A DNA stretch of 64,000 nucleotides from Amycolatopsis acididurans (GTDB taxonomy: Bacteria > Actinomycetota > Actinomycetes > Mycobacteriales > Pseudonocardiaceae): positions 1 through 64,000 of the forward strand of contig NZ_JAAXLS010000028.1 in NCBI RefSeq assembly GCF_012328925.1. The letters run 5' to 3'. Numbering within the stretch: the stretch's first letter is position 1; each line of letters opens with the position of its first letter. The notes beneath the pieces are model-generated. The model made no database searches. It was not told where the DNA came from and saw nothing but the letters and a program-made list of their open reading frames with translations. Positions 8,242-15,376 of the stretch are shown in pieces. Both the position numbers and the translations under genes were made by a program.

Positions 8242-9494
8242 GTCGTCAGACCTCCCGCGCCCACGGCCATCCACTCTTCGTCGCTGAACACCGCTTCCTG
8301 CTCCGGGATCCCCGCGACCGGCGTGTACTCGGGCACCGGCAAGGTGCGTTCGAGTTCCTCGGTCCATTTGAGCATCGTGCGCGGTTTGTCCCACGTGCAG
8401 GCACCGATCAGCTGCCCGCCCTTGACGAACCCGGTCACCCCGTCTTCCAGCTGCACGGTGTCCTCGCCGAGCGCGGGCATGCCCGCCATCTGCAAGCGGT
8501 GCTCGTAGATGCTCGACCATGCCCTCGGCATCGGCGTGAAGGGACGGGCCAGCGCGCGCCCCGCCATGAGGTTCTCGGCGGCGGCCCGGCCGGACTCGAC
8601 GGCGTTGAGCCAGTGCTCGACCCGTCGCGGCACCTCGTCGAAACGCAGGTTCGGCCATTTCGCGACATCGCCGACGCACACGATGTCCTCGCCGTTCTCG
8701 GCGAACAGCGTCGGCTCGCACAGCACACCGTCGTCGACGATCAGCCCGGAACCCCGCAACCAGTCCGTCGCCGGCACGCTGCCGATGGCCAGCACGACAC
8801 AGCTCGCGACGACGAGCTTGTTGTTGGTCAGGTGCAGGCCGAACGCTTCCTTCGTGCTGATCCAGTGCCGTACCTCGGAGTTCATCGCCAGCGCCGCCCG
8901 GTGCTTGCGGTGCGTCTCGGTCACCGCCTCCGCGACGTGCGGGCCGAACCGGTACAACGGGGCCTTCGCGTGCCCGACGAGCGTGACGTCACGGCCGAGC
9001 GTGCGCATGCTGGCCGCGAACTCGCAGCCGATGAGCCCGCTGCCGATCACCACGGCGGGTTTCGTACTCGCCATCAGCGCCCGGCGCAGCGACACCGCGT
9101 CCTCGACGGTGCGCAGCACACGTACCCGCGGATCGTGACGCGGTGAACCGGGCAGATGCCTTGGCACCACGCCCGTCGCGATGATCAGCCCGTCGTACCA
9201 GAGTTCCTCCTTCCCCGGCAGGTGCACGACGCGCTGTTTGGTGTCCAGATGCGTGGCGCGTGTGCCCAGGCGCCAGTGCACGTCGAGATCGGTGTAGGCC
9301 TTCAGCTCGATGTCGTGCGGCCGGACGTTGCCGGTGATCAGTTGCTTGGACACCATGGGCCGGTGGTAGGGCTTGCGGCGCTCGTCGCCGACGATGATGA
9401 CCTCGCCGTCGAAACCCAGCTCCCGCAAGCGTTCCGCCGCGCGGAGTCCGCCGACCCCGGCGCCCACGATGACGATCCTGTCTCCATCACTCAT
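8238..9494 (-). CDS. FAD-dependent ferredoxin reductase
   Basis: This 418-residue flavoprotein has an N-terminal FAD-binding motif (IVIVGAGVGGLRAAERLREL), the GDERRKPYHRP stretch characteristic of rubredoxin/ferredoxin reductases, a central NAD(P)-binding motif (VVIGSGLIGCEFAASM), and the FAD motif EDIVCVGDVAKWP. It would pass electrons from NAD(P)H to the 3Fe-4S ferredoxin encoded immediately upstream, as in actinobacterial P450 redox chains. It overlaps that ferredoxin gene by eight bases. No P450 is in this operon. The likely terminal acceptor is therefore the haem membrane protein one gene further upstream, which is an inference. Confidence 0.88.
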   Translation of the reverse strand: MSDGDRIVIVGAGVGGLRAAERLRELGFDGEVIIVGDERRKPYHRPMVSKQLITGNVRPHDIELKAYTDLDVHWRLGTRATHLDTKQRVVHLPGKEELWYDGLIIATGVVPRHLPGSPRHDPRVRVLRTVEDAVSLRRALMASTKPAVVIGSGLIGCEFAASMRTLGRDVTLVGHAKAPLYRFGPHVAEAVTETHRKHRAALAMNSEVRHWISTKEAFGLHLTNNKLVVASCVVLAIGSVPATDWLRGSGLIVDDGVLCEPTLFAENGEDIVCVGDVAKWPNLRFDEVPRRVEHWLNAVESGRAAAENLMAGRALARPFTPMPRAWSSIYEHRLQMAGMPALGEDTVQLEDGVTGFVKGGQLIGACTWDKPRTMLKWTEELERTLPVPEYTPVAGIPEQEAVFSDEEWMAVGAGGLTT

Positions 9495-9714
9495 CGGTCA
9501 CACCCCGCAGCACGATGGCCTGCATCGGACACGAGCGGGCCGCGGCCGCGGCCTGCTCCAGATCTTCTTCGGTCAGCTGCCGCCGGAAGCGCAGCCGCCC
9601 GTCCTTCTCCAGCCGGAACACGCGTGGTGCCTCCCACATACAGGTGCCGAACAGTTCACAACGGTCGTCGTCCACGCTGACGCGCGGACCACGGAAACGG
9701 TCGAGGGCCTTCAC
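9487..9714 (-). CDS. 3Fe-4S ferredoxin
   Basis: This 75-residue ferredoxin has the cluster pattern C-x5-C (CELFGTC, residues 19-25) and a distal Cys in SCPMQAIVL (about residue 62). That is typical of the single [3Fe-4S] ferredoxins of actinobacteria, which often serve P450s. The GTG start at 9712-9714 overlaps the stop of the upstream membrane protein (GTGA), and the gene overlaps the reductase downstream, so the three are almost certainly translated together. It is a cytosolic electron carrier. The partner is probably the reductase at 8238-9494. Confidence 0.88.
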   Translation of the reverse strand: MKALDRFRGPRVSVDDDRCELFGTCMWEAPRVFRLEKDGRLRFRRQLTEEDLEQAAAAARSCPMQAIVLRGVTDE

Positions 9715-10325
9715 ACCAGCTCCTCGACGAGCCCGATCCGTTCCAGCACCCGTCCAGGCAGGAAGCGGAGCACGGCCAGGGTGATGGTGGGCACCAGCAG
9801 CGTGATGCCCGCCAGCCACAGCATCGCCAGATGCCCGTTGGCGATCGCACCGAAGAACGAGTGCACCACCAGCAACGGGATCGCGAGATAGGCCAGCCGG
9901 TGCAGCCACAGCCAGCGCCGGTAGGTGGTGAAGCGGTGCATCACCGCGGTGATCGCGATGGCGATCATCAGCTCCGTGCCGATGATGCCGAACGCGTGCC
10001 GTGCCAGGGTGCCCGAGGTCATCGGCACGGTCAGCTGCATGACCGTGAACGCGTCGCTGGACAGGAACGCGAACGCCGCCGCGTGCACGACGCCGAAGGC
10101 GAGCGTGAGCATGGCGAGCATCATGTGCCCGCCCCGCAACGCCTTGCGGCCGGTGATGTTGCGGACCCAGCCCGTCGCGGTCAGCACGCCCCACCACAGG
10201 GTGAGGCACATGAACACGTAGGCAAGGCGCGCGGAGAACTGCGCGACGCTGCGCAACCCCGCGTCGGAGGACGCGGACTGGGCCAGCGGCATCGCCGAGG
10301 CCCACAGGCCGGTCGAGAACATCAC
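9711..10325 (-). CDS. Ferric-reductase-like transmembrane haem protein
   Basis: This 204-residue membrane protein has about six hydrophobic segments and the pattern of ferric-reductase-like/YedZ cytochrome b domains. His residues sit at helix positions such as RGGHMMLAMLTLAFGVVHAA and in VMHRF, WLHRLAYLAIPLLVVHSF, consistent with two b haems. No FAD/NAD domain is attached. The soluble ferredoxin and its reductase encoded next door would supply electrons. AGGAGG lies 5-8 bases upstream of the tandem GTG-ATG start (10320-10325), so either codon may be used. The genes upstream encode exported proteins, suggesting electron delivery to the outer face. Confidence 0.75.
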   Translation of the reverse strand: MMFSTGLWASAMPLAQSASSDAGLRSVAQFSARLAYVFMCLTLWWGVLTATGWVRNITGRKALRGGHMMLAMLTLAFGVVHAAAFAFLSSDAFTVMQLTVPMTSGTLARHAFGIIGTELMIAIAITAVMHRFTTYRRWLWLHRLAYLAIPLLVVHSFFGAIANGHLAMLWLAGITLLVPTITLAVLRFLPGRVLERIGLVEELV

Positions 10326-10334
10326 GACGTCCTC

Positions 10335-11105
10335 CTAGGTTGCCGGTGGCCTGGCCGGCTGACGCGCAGTCGCATCTTCGTTGTCTCCTGGTCGGTTTCG
10401 TTTTCGCAGGGAATGCCGGATCAGCCACAGCAGCAGCAGCGTCGCTCCGCACAGCAGCAGCCCGAGTACGACGCTCGTGGTGACGTCTTTCGCGCTGAGG
10501 TTCAGCGCGGACGCGGCCGACGTCGTGGCCGTGGTGGACACCGTGGGCTGCGGCAGCCGGCCGAAGTCGACGAGCCCGGTGCTCTCCAGCAACGTGATGT
10601 GCCGCAGCACGACCTGGTTGGCGGTGGCGGCGAACTGGCGGATCTCGTCGTTGCGGGTACCGGCGCGAACCCCGGCGATGACGGCGAAGACGACGCCGTG
10701 CGCGGCGCGCAGCCGGTTGGCGAACACGCGCTCGAAATCCGAGGCCGAGGGCGCGTCCCGCATTTCCCGCAGCCAGCTTTGCTGATCTTTGGTGGGCTGC
10801 TCGGGCAGTCGCACGCCGAAACGCGCGGCCATGTCGCGCACCGCGACATCGAGCCGTCCGTGGTCGACCATCAGCGTCATTCCGACATCCTTGACGTGCG
10901 GGTCGGCCGCGCGGGTTCGTGCCCAGTCGCCCGCGGGCATTTCCCACAGGCCCGCCTGACGCACGCGGACGAGCAGATCGCGATCGGCATCGGTGAGCGT
11001 CACGCCTTGCGCACGGGCGGTTCCTTGCAGGGCCAACTGGCTCATCACCAGCACCGTCAGCAGGGCGACCAGCCGGCGTGCTCCACCGTCACAGGCCGAA
11101 CGCAT
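10335..11105 (-). CDS. Secreted or anchored DUF4142 protein
   Basis: This 256-residue protein has an N-terminal signal peptide (hydrophobic stretch LVALLTVLVMSQLALQG, cleavage near ARAQG). An alpha-helical DUF4142 domain follows (about residues 35-170, with LLVRVRQAGLWEMPAG, MTLMVDHGRLD and HGVVFAVIAG). A Ser/Thr linker, one C-terminal transmembrane segment (VVLGLLLCGATLLLLWLI) and a basic tail complete it. It should therefore be anchored with the domain outside. DUF4142 is often described as ferritin-like, but no clear metal-ligand set is evident here. It overlaps the upstream lipoprotein gene by 17 bases. Confidence 0.8.
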   Translation of the reverse strand: MRSACDGGARRLVALLTVLVMSQLALQGTARAQGVTLTDADRDLLVRVRQAGLWEMPAGDWARTRAADPHVKDVGMTLMVDHGRLDVAVRDMAARFGVRLPEQPTKDQQSWLREMRDAPSASDFERVFANRLRAAHGVVFAVIAGVRAGTRNDEIRQFAATANQVVLRHITLLESTGLVDFGRLPQPTVSTTATTSAASALNLSAKDVTTSVVLGLLLCGATLLLLWLIRHSLRKRNRPGDNEDATARQPARPPAT

Positions 11106-11622
11106 CGGACTGCCCGGGGTCGGCCGCGGTCACGACCTTCGCGCCTTGCGGCGTGACGGGAAACCACGCGCCGGCCATACCCCGCCCCGCGGTCTCGCCG
11201 GGCATCTCGTCGGCGACACAGCGGTACAGGGGCCAGCCGGCCAGCGTGACCTGGTCGGTGCCATCGGCCCTGGTCATGGTGCCGACGAGGGCCGGCTCGA
11301 CGCCGTGCAGATTCTGCGCGGCCGCACCGGGAACGGGTTTCCACTGCCGCGTGCAGGTGGTGTCACAGGCCGATTTCGGTGGCATCGTAGCGTCTTCGTC
11401 ATAGCGGTAGAGCGCGTATCCGGCTCCGTCGACGACGAGCTCGCCGAGATCGAAGGCGCGCACGGCGTTGAGCGCCGGTTTGCCGTCGGCGGCGGAATGA
11501 TCTGTCGTTATCGGCACACTGTTCGCCGCGGTTGTGCCCGAATAGTCACAGCCTGTCGAGGCGGTGACCACGATTCCGGCCGCGGCGAGCGGGATCATGG
11601 CTCTGGCATTACGGTGAGTCAA
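11089..11622 (-). CDS. Secreted lipoprotein with YxYxxD-type repeats
   Basis: This 177-residue lipoprotein belongs to the 'secreted repeat of unknown function' group, which has repeats of the form G-x-x-LY-x-Y/F-x-x-D. GYALYRYDED and GWPLYRCVADE are visible. An ATMPPKSACDTTC segment and the motif WKPVPG follow the first repeat, as in that family. I chose the TTG at 11620-11622: GGAAGG stands nine bases upstream, and the resulting N-terminus has a basic region, a hydrophobic core and a lipobox ending in STGC. An in-frame ATG 24 bases downstream is the alternative. It is the first gene of the redox operon; a role as an outer-face electron or metal carrier is speculative. Confidence 0.7.
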   Translation of the reverse strand: MTHRNARAMIPLAAAGIVVTASTGCDYSGTTAANSVPITTDHSAADGKPALNAVRAFDLGELVVDGAGYALYRYDEDATMPPKSACDTTCTRQWKPVPGAAAQNLHGVEPALVGTMTRADGTDQVTLAGWPLYRCVADEMPGETAGRGMAGAWFPVTPQGAKVVTAADPGQSDAFGL

Positions 11623-11663
11623 CTGGTGTTTCCTTCCCTGTCGGGGGCCAGGGCGGACGCTCC

Positions 11664-11685
11664 TGTACCGGGTATTCCCTGTACA
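11664..11685. promoter_or_regulatory. Inverted repeat upstream of the redox operon
   Basis: TGTACCGGG (11664-11672) and CCCTGTACA (11677-11685) form nine-base arms with one mismatch around a four-base spacer. The repeat lies 42 bases upstream of the lipoprotein start, where an operator would be expected. On the minus strand it overlaps a GGAAT...CGTC pair (11678-11656) that looks like an ECF-type promoter with a rather short 14-base spacer. No binding protein can be named; the XRE protein of the operon is one candidate. Confidence 0.4.
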
Positions 11686-11698
11686 AGGGCGCAATGGA

Positions 11699-11728
11699 TC
11701 CACTGTGGACAAAACTGTCCATAGTGGA
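11699..11728. promoter_or_regulatory. Thirty-base near-palindrome in the divergent region
   Basis: TCCACTGTGGACA (11699-11711) and TGTCCATAGTGGA (11716-11728) are 13-base arms with one mismatch around AAAC. It stands between the minus-strand redox operon and the plus-strand ECF sigma gene, 14 bases from the repeat at 11664-11685. Its left arm includes a near copy of the window-wide palindrome GTCCACWGTGGAC. It could be an operator serving both directions. The remaining 170 bases to the sigma start show no other convincing signal. Confidence 0.45.
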
Positions 11729-11898
11729 ATTTACGCTGTCGGGGGTCAGCGCTTTTCGGGGCCTTCGCCGGGGGATACGATAACGGTACGGACACGGTTC
11801 AAAGATTCTTGTCGCATTCTTGCCACTGGACGAACATGCCGTGCCAGGACAGGATGTCGCCCGTGGGAAGCCACAACAGATCCTTGAGAACCGTCGTC

Positions 11899-12411
11899 AT
11901 GCCAGAAGCGGACACCGGCCGCGACGACCTGGCGGCCGCGCTCTACCAGGAGTACGGCCGCCCGCTGCTCGCTTTCGTGATCACGCTGACGGCGGGAGAC
12001 CGGCTGTGGGCCGAGGACGTCGTGCAGGAGACGCTGATCCGGGCTTGGCGCAACGCCGACAAGCTCAACCGGGAACCCGAGATGCTGCGCGCGTGGCTCT
12101 ACACCGTGGCGCGCCGGATCGTCATCGACGGCTGGCGCAGTCGCAAGGCCAGGCCGCAGGAGGTGGAAGAGGCCGACGCGGACACCGTCGGCGTGCCGGA
12201 CGAATCGGATCGCACGCTGGCCGCGATGGTGGTCTACGAGGCGCTGCGCAACCTGTCCCCGGAGCAGCGGGAAGCCGTGCTGCAGACCTACATCCGCGAT
12301 CGAACCGTGAACGAGGTCGCGCAGACGCTCGGGATTCCGCCCGGTACCGTCAAATCCCGCATCTACCATGCGGTACGCGCGTTGCGGCGGGCGTTACGAG
12401 ATCGGGGGTGA
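11899..12411 (+). CDS. ECF RNA polymerase sigma factor
   Basis: This 170-residue extracytoplasmic-function sigma factor contains region 2 (about residues 14-80: YQEYGRPLLAFVITLTAGDR, AEDVVQETLIRAWRNAD, ARRIVIDGWRSR). Region 4 follows (about 115-165: LSPEQREAVLQTYIRDRTVN and GIPPGTVKSRIYHAVRALRR). It is followed after six bases by its anti-sigma factor. The start is uncertain: the ATG at 11899 gives the usual ECF length, while an ATG at 11854 preceded by AGGACAGG would add 15 residues. The overall pattern resembles actinobacterial SigK/SigL-like groups. It probably directs the DUF1996 gene downstream and perhaps itself. Confidence 0.88.
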   Translation: MPEADTGRDDLAAALYQEYGRPLLAFVITLTAGDRLWAEDVVQETLIRAWRNADKLNREPEMLRAWLYTVARRIVIDGWRSRKARPQEVEEADADTVGVPDESDRTLAAMVVYEALRNLSPEQREAVLQTYIRDRTVNEVAQTLGIPPGTVKSRIYHAVRALRRALRDRG

Positions 12412-12417
12412 CGTGCG

Positions 12418-13134
12418 GTGGGGGTCACGCACACAGACGTCGCCGCCTACGTCCTCGGCGTGCTCGACGAAGCCGAACGGGCCTTGTTCGAGGCGCACCT
12501 GTCCGACTGCCCGCACTGCCAGCTGGATCTGCTGGAGATGTACGAGATCCCCGAGATTCTCGCCGAAGTCGGGAAATACTGGCCGGATCCGCCGATTCCG
12601 CAGCCCCGCGCGCTGGACGGCTTGCTCGACGAGGTCGCCGCGCGCCGCAACCGGAAACGCCGCATCGGCTGGCTCGTCGCGGCCGCCGCGCTGCTGCTGA
12701 TCGTCGCGGGCCCTGTGCTGGCATTGGCTTTCCATTCCGCGGGCGACCCGGCTCAGGCCGCGCCGCCTGCCCTGGCGAGTGTCCAGCCGCCGCAGTCCGC
12801 GCCGGCCACGACCGGTTCGGCGAGCCTGTTCGCGGGCGGGCAGGCGTCCAGCGCCATGCAGGCGCAGGTAATTGTCCAGACCACTAGCTGGGGTTCGCAG
12901 GTCGATCTGATCCTGAGCGGGATGAGCGGTCCCCGGCAGTGCGCTCTGGTCGCTGTCCCATGGGCAGGGCCGGATCAGACGGTGACCACCTGGACGGTGC
13001 CCGGCGCCGCACCCGCGGCCGATGCGGCGCACCCGCTGCGCATCTCCGGCGGCACCGCGCTGGCCTCCGCGGACATCGCGCGCTTCGAAATCCGCGACGA
13101 GACCGGCGCCGTGCTCGCGACCATCCCGCGCTGA
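12418..13134 (+). CDS. Zinc-finger anti-sigma factor
   Basis: This 238-residue membrane protein has an N-terminal cytoplasmic anti-sigma domain with the HxxxCxxC zinc-binding motif (FEAHLSDCPHCQ, residues 26-37). One transmembrane segment follows (about residues 80-105: IGWLVAAAALLLIVAGPVLA), then an extracytoplasmic domain of about 130 residues. It should hold the sigma factor encoded just upstream at the membrane and release it on an external signal. The GTG start at 12418 lies six bases after the sigma stop. The family is the RskA/RslA-like type; the activating signal is not evident. Confidence 0.87.
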   Translation: MGVTHTDVAAYVLGVLDEAERALFEAHLSDCPHCQLDLLEMYEIPEILAEVGKYWPDPPIPQPRALDGLLDEVAARRNRKRRIGWLVAAAALLLIVAGPVLALAFHSAGDPAQAAPPALASVQPPQSAPATTGSASLFAGGQASSAMQAQVIVQTTSWGSQVDLILSGMSGPRQCALVAVPWAGPDQTVTTWTVPGAAPAADAAHPLRISGGTALASADIARFEIRDETGAVLATIPR

Positions 13135-13175
13135 GCTGGTATTATAACGGCAAGATAACGGGCAGATCGCATTTT

Positions 13176-13197
13176 GAACTACCTCACCCGTTTCGTC
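13176..13197 (+). promoter_or_regulatory. Possible ECF-type promoter upstream of the DUF1996 gene
   Basis: GAAC (13176-13179) and CGTC (13194-13197) match ECF -35 and -10 cores, with a 14-base spacer that is about two bases shorter than usual. The same GAAY-N14-CGTC arrangement occurs upstream of the divergent redox operon (minus strand, 11677-11656). The 143-base gap between the anti-sigma gene and the DUF1996 gene contains no other promoter-like signal that I can support. Confidence 0.25.
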
Positions 13198-13277
13198 CGT
13201 ATCTCTTGGTGACGGGTCTCGGGGGCCTTCTCCGTCAGTCATCGGTCACCCCTTCACCAAACGAGGTGTGGAAAACC

Positions 13278-14819
13278 ATGTCCCGAAATGAAGGCCGACA
13301 TCGTAGTGGCAGGAGAACGAAGATCGCGACGGCGCTGTCCGGTTTCGCGCTCGCGCTCGGCGGTATCGCGATCGCCACGACGGCGGGCGAGACGCAGGAC
13401 GCCAGCGCCGACGCCGTCGGCAAATCGTTCTTCGTCGACATCACCACAGTCCAGCCCACCGTGCGGGCACCTGCCGCCGGTAGCGGTGCCTCCACCGGCA
13501 CCTTCACGGTCGACTGCGGCCGCAACGAGAACGGGCACTTCAACCCCGACAACTTCATCGCGCAGCCCGGAGTCCGCAACGGCGCCCAGCATCTGCACGA
13601 CTACGTCGGGAACCTGACCACCAACGCCGACTCGACCGACGAGAGTCTCGACGCCGGCGGCACCACCTGCAAGAACGGCGACAAGTCGACCTACTACTGG
13701 CCCGTGCTGCGCATCGACCGCGAGGACGCGCGAGAGAGCAACGCGCCGGAATCGCCGGCACAGAACGATCTCGACGCCGAGCGCGCGCAGGCCGCGGCTT
13801 CGGCGCAGCGACCGCGTGTCGAATGCCCGGACATCGCCAGCGAACTGGGCGACGTGCCCGACGCCGCCATGGCGGCCGTCGGCGACGAGCTGAACGCGAT
13901 CGAGGCCGCGGAGACGCAGGCCGACCGGCGGCTGGCCACCGCGGCGAACACCGACGAGGTGCTGACCTCGTTGCGAGACAAGCGCACGAGCGGCCTCGAC
14001 CGGATCGGCAGCCTGACCGGGCAGCGCCAGCGGCGGGATCTGTCCGGCTGCACGGTGCGGGATCGTGACCACGGTGGCATCGACAACGGTGCCGAGAACA
14101 GCGATCCGGGCGCCGGTCGGCGAAGCACCACCAGCAGCGCCGCCGCGACGAGCACCGGCAGTGCCCCTACGACGGCTTCCCCGGCAGAAAGCGCTTCCTC
14201 CAGCGCGACCGCTACAACCGCCTCTGCCACCTCGACATCGGCCTCGCAACTGCCGGGGCCGGACGAGAACAACGAACTCTCGGGCAACGACGGTGAGATC
14301 CAGCGGCCGGAGAGCGTGAGCCTGACCTTCCGCGGCAGTCCGGTCACCCGGGTGCGGGCGATGCCGAAGTTCCTGCGCGTGCTCTACGGCGACGCGAAGC
14401 CGAGCGTCAACGGAACCACGAACACCAAGGCGAGCTGGACCTGCACCGGCTTCGAGGACCGGCTCATCGACAAATACCCGATCTGCCCGGAGGGCAGCAA
14501 GGTCGAGCGGATCCACGATTTCCCGAGCTGCTGGGACGGCAGGAACATCGACAGCGCCAACCACCGCACCCACATCGTGTTCCCCGGCGCGAACGGTCGG
14601 TGCGCACGCGGTTTCGTCGCGGTACCACAGCTGCGAATCAGCCTGGTCTACAACGTGCCACGGGACGTGCAGCTAGCCGGACAGTACAAAGTGGACTCTT
14701 TCCCGGAAGAAAGTCACAACCCGCGCTCCGACCATGACGACTTCGCCAACGTGATGTCGCAGTGCATCATGACCCGCGTCGTGAACTGCATCAACCGGGG
14801 CAGGACGTGTAGCGAGTGA
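13278..14819 (+). CDS. Secreted DUF1996 protein with a long internal linker
   Basis: This 513-residue exported protein has a signal peptide (basic start, then IATALSGFALALGGIAIATTAG). A DUF1996 domain appears in two parts: an N-terminal half (about residues 50-150, with FTVDCGRNENGHFNPDNFI, QHLHDYVGN and STYYWPVLRI) and a C-terminal half (about 350-513, with WTCTGFEDRLIDKYPICPEG, DFPSCWDGRNIDS, SDHDDFANVM). Between them lie about 190 residues rich in Ala, Glu, Ser and Thr and probably disordered. DUF1996 proteins occur in fungi and actinobacteria; their role is unknown, perhaps carbohydrate or cell-wall binding. The start ATG at 13278 has GAGG about 11 bases upstream. It lies between two sigma/anti-sigma pairs and overlaps the second sigma gene by four bases. 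Confidence 0.82.
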   Translation: MSRNEGRHRSGRRTKIATALSGFALALGGIAIATTAGETQDASADAVGKSFFVDITTVQPTVRAPAAGSGASTGTFTVDCGRNENGHFNPDNFIAQPGVRNGAQHLHDYVGNLTTNADSTDESLDAGGTTCKNGDKSTYYWPVLRIDREDARESNAPESPAQNDLDAERAQAAASAQRPRVECPDIASELGDVPDAAMAAVGDELNAIEAAETQADRRLATAANTDEVLTSLRDKRTSGLDRIGSLTGQRQRRDLSGCTVRDRDHGGIDNGAENSDPGAGRRSTTSSAAATSTGSAPTTASPAESASSSATATTASATSTSASQLPGPDENNELSGNDGEIQRPESVSLTFRGSPVTRVRAMPKFLRVLYGDAKPSVNGTTNTKASWTCTGFEDRLIDKYPICPEGSKVERIHDFPSCWDGRNIDSANHRTHIVFPGANGRCARGFVAVPQLRISLVYNVPRDVQLAGQYKVDSFPEESHNPRSDHDDFANVMSQCIMTRVVNCINRGRTCSE

Positions 14820-15376
14820 AAAGAACCTCGACCTGGGCCCGTAACCGAGCGGCGGTCGCTGAAGAAGCACTGATCCGTGCGCTCTACGAGGAGCACGGGC
14901 GGGCACTGCTCGCCTACGCGACCCGGCTGATGAACGACCGCGCGGCCGCCGAGGACGTCGTCCAGGAAACCCTGGTGCGTGCCTGGCGGCATCCGGACGC
15001 GCTCGTCAACGGCAAGGGGTCGGTGCGTGGCTGGCTGCTCACGGTCACCCGCAACATCGTCACCGACCGGTACCGCGCCAGAGCGGCCCGGCCGGCCGAG
15101 GTGGCCGAAACCCCGGTCACCACGGCCGTCGCGGCCGATCACGCCGACTCCGTGGTCACCTCGATGATCGTGCTGGAAGCACTGGACAAGCTGTCCCCCG
15201 AACACCGGGACGTGCTGACACAGATCTACTTCCGCGGCCGCAGCGTCGCCGAGGCCGCGGCGACCCTCGGGGTTCCGCAGGGCACGGTCAAATCCAGGTC
15301 GTACTACGCGCTACGGGCGATGCGACAGGCTTTCGGCGGCGGGAGACAGGTCGCGCTCGAAGAGGTGAGTGCGTGA
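14816..15376 (+). CDS. ECF RNA polymerase sigma factor (second)
   Basis: This 186-residue sigma factor has region 2 (about residues 18-85: LYEEHGRALLAYATRLMNDR, AEDVVQETLVRAWRHPD, VTRNIVTDRYRAR) and region 4 (about 125-170: LSPEHRDVLTQIYFRGRSVA, GVPQGTVKSRSYYALRAMR). It is clearly paralogous to the sigma factor at 11899-12411. Its GTG start overlaps the DUF1996 stop (GTGA), so it is translationally coupled to that secreted protein. Its own anti-sigma factor overlaps it on the other side. The DUF1996 protein may therefore belong to the signal path of this second pair. Confidence 0.9.
   Translation: MKRTSTWARNRAAVAEEALIRALYEEHGRALLAYATRLMNDRAAAEDVVQETLVRAWRHPDALVNGKGSVRGWLLTVTRNIVTDRYRARAARPAEVAETPVTTAVAADHADSVVTSMIVLEALDKLSPEHRDVLTQIYFRGRSVAEAAATLGVPQGTVKSRSYYALRAMRQAFGGGRQVALEEVSA

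Noticed and set aside
8238..9714. Dedicated P450 redox partners
   Set aside because: Ferredoxin and reductase could serve the P450 at 19444, but they are 10 kb away and coupled to a haem membrane protein, so I did not assign them to it.
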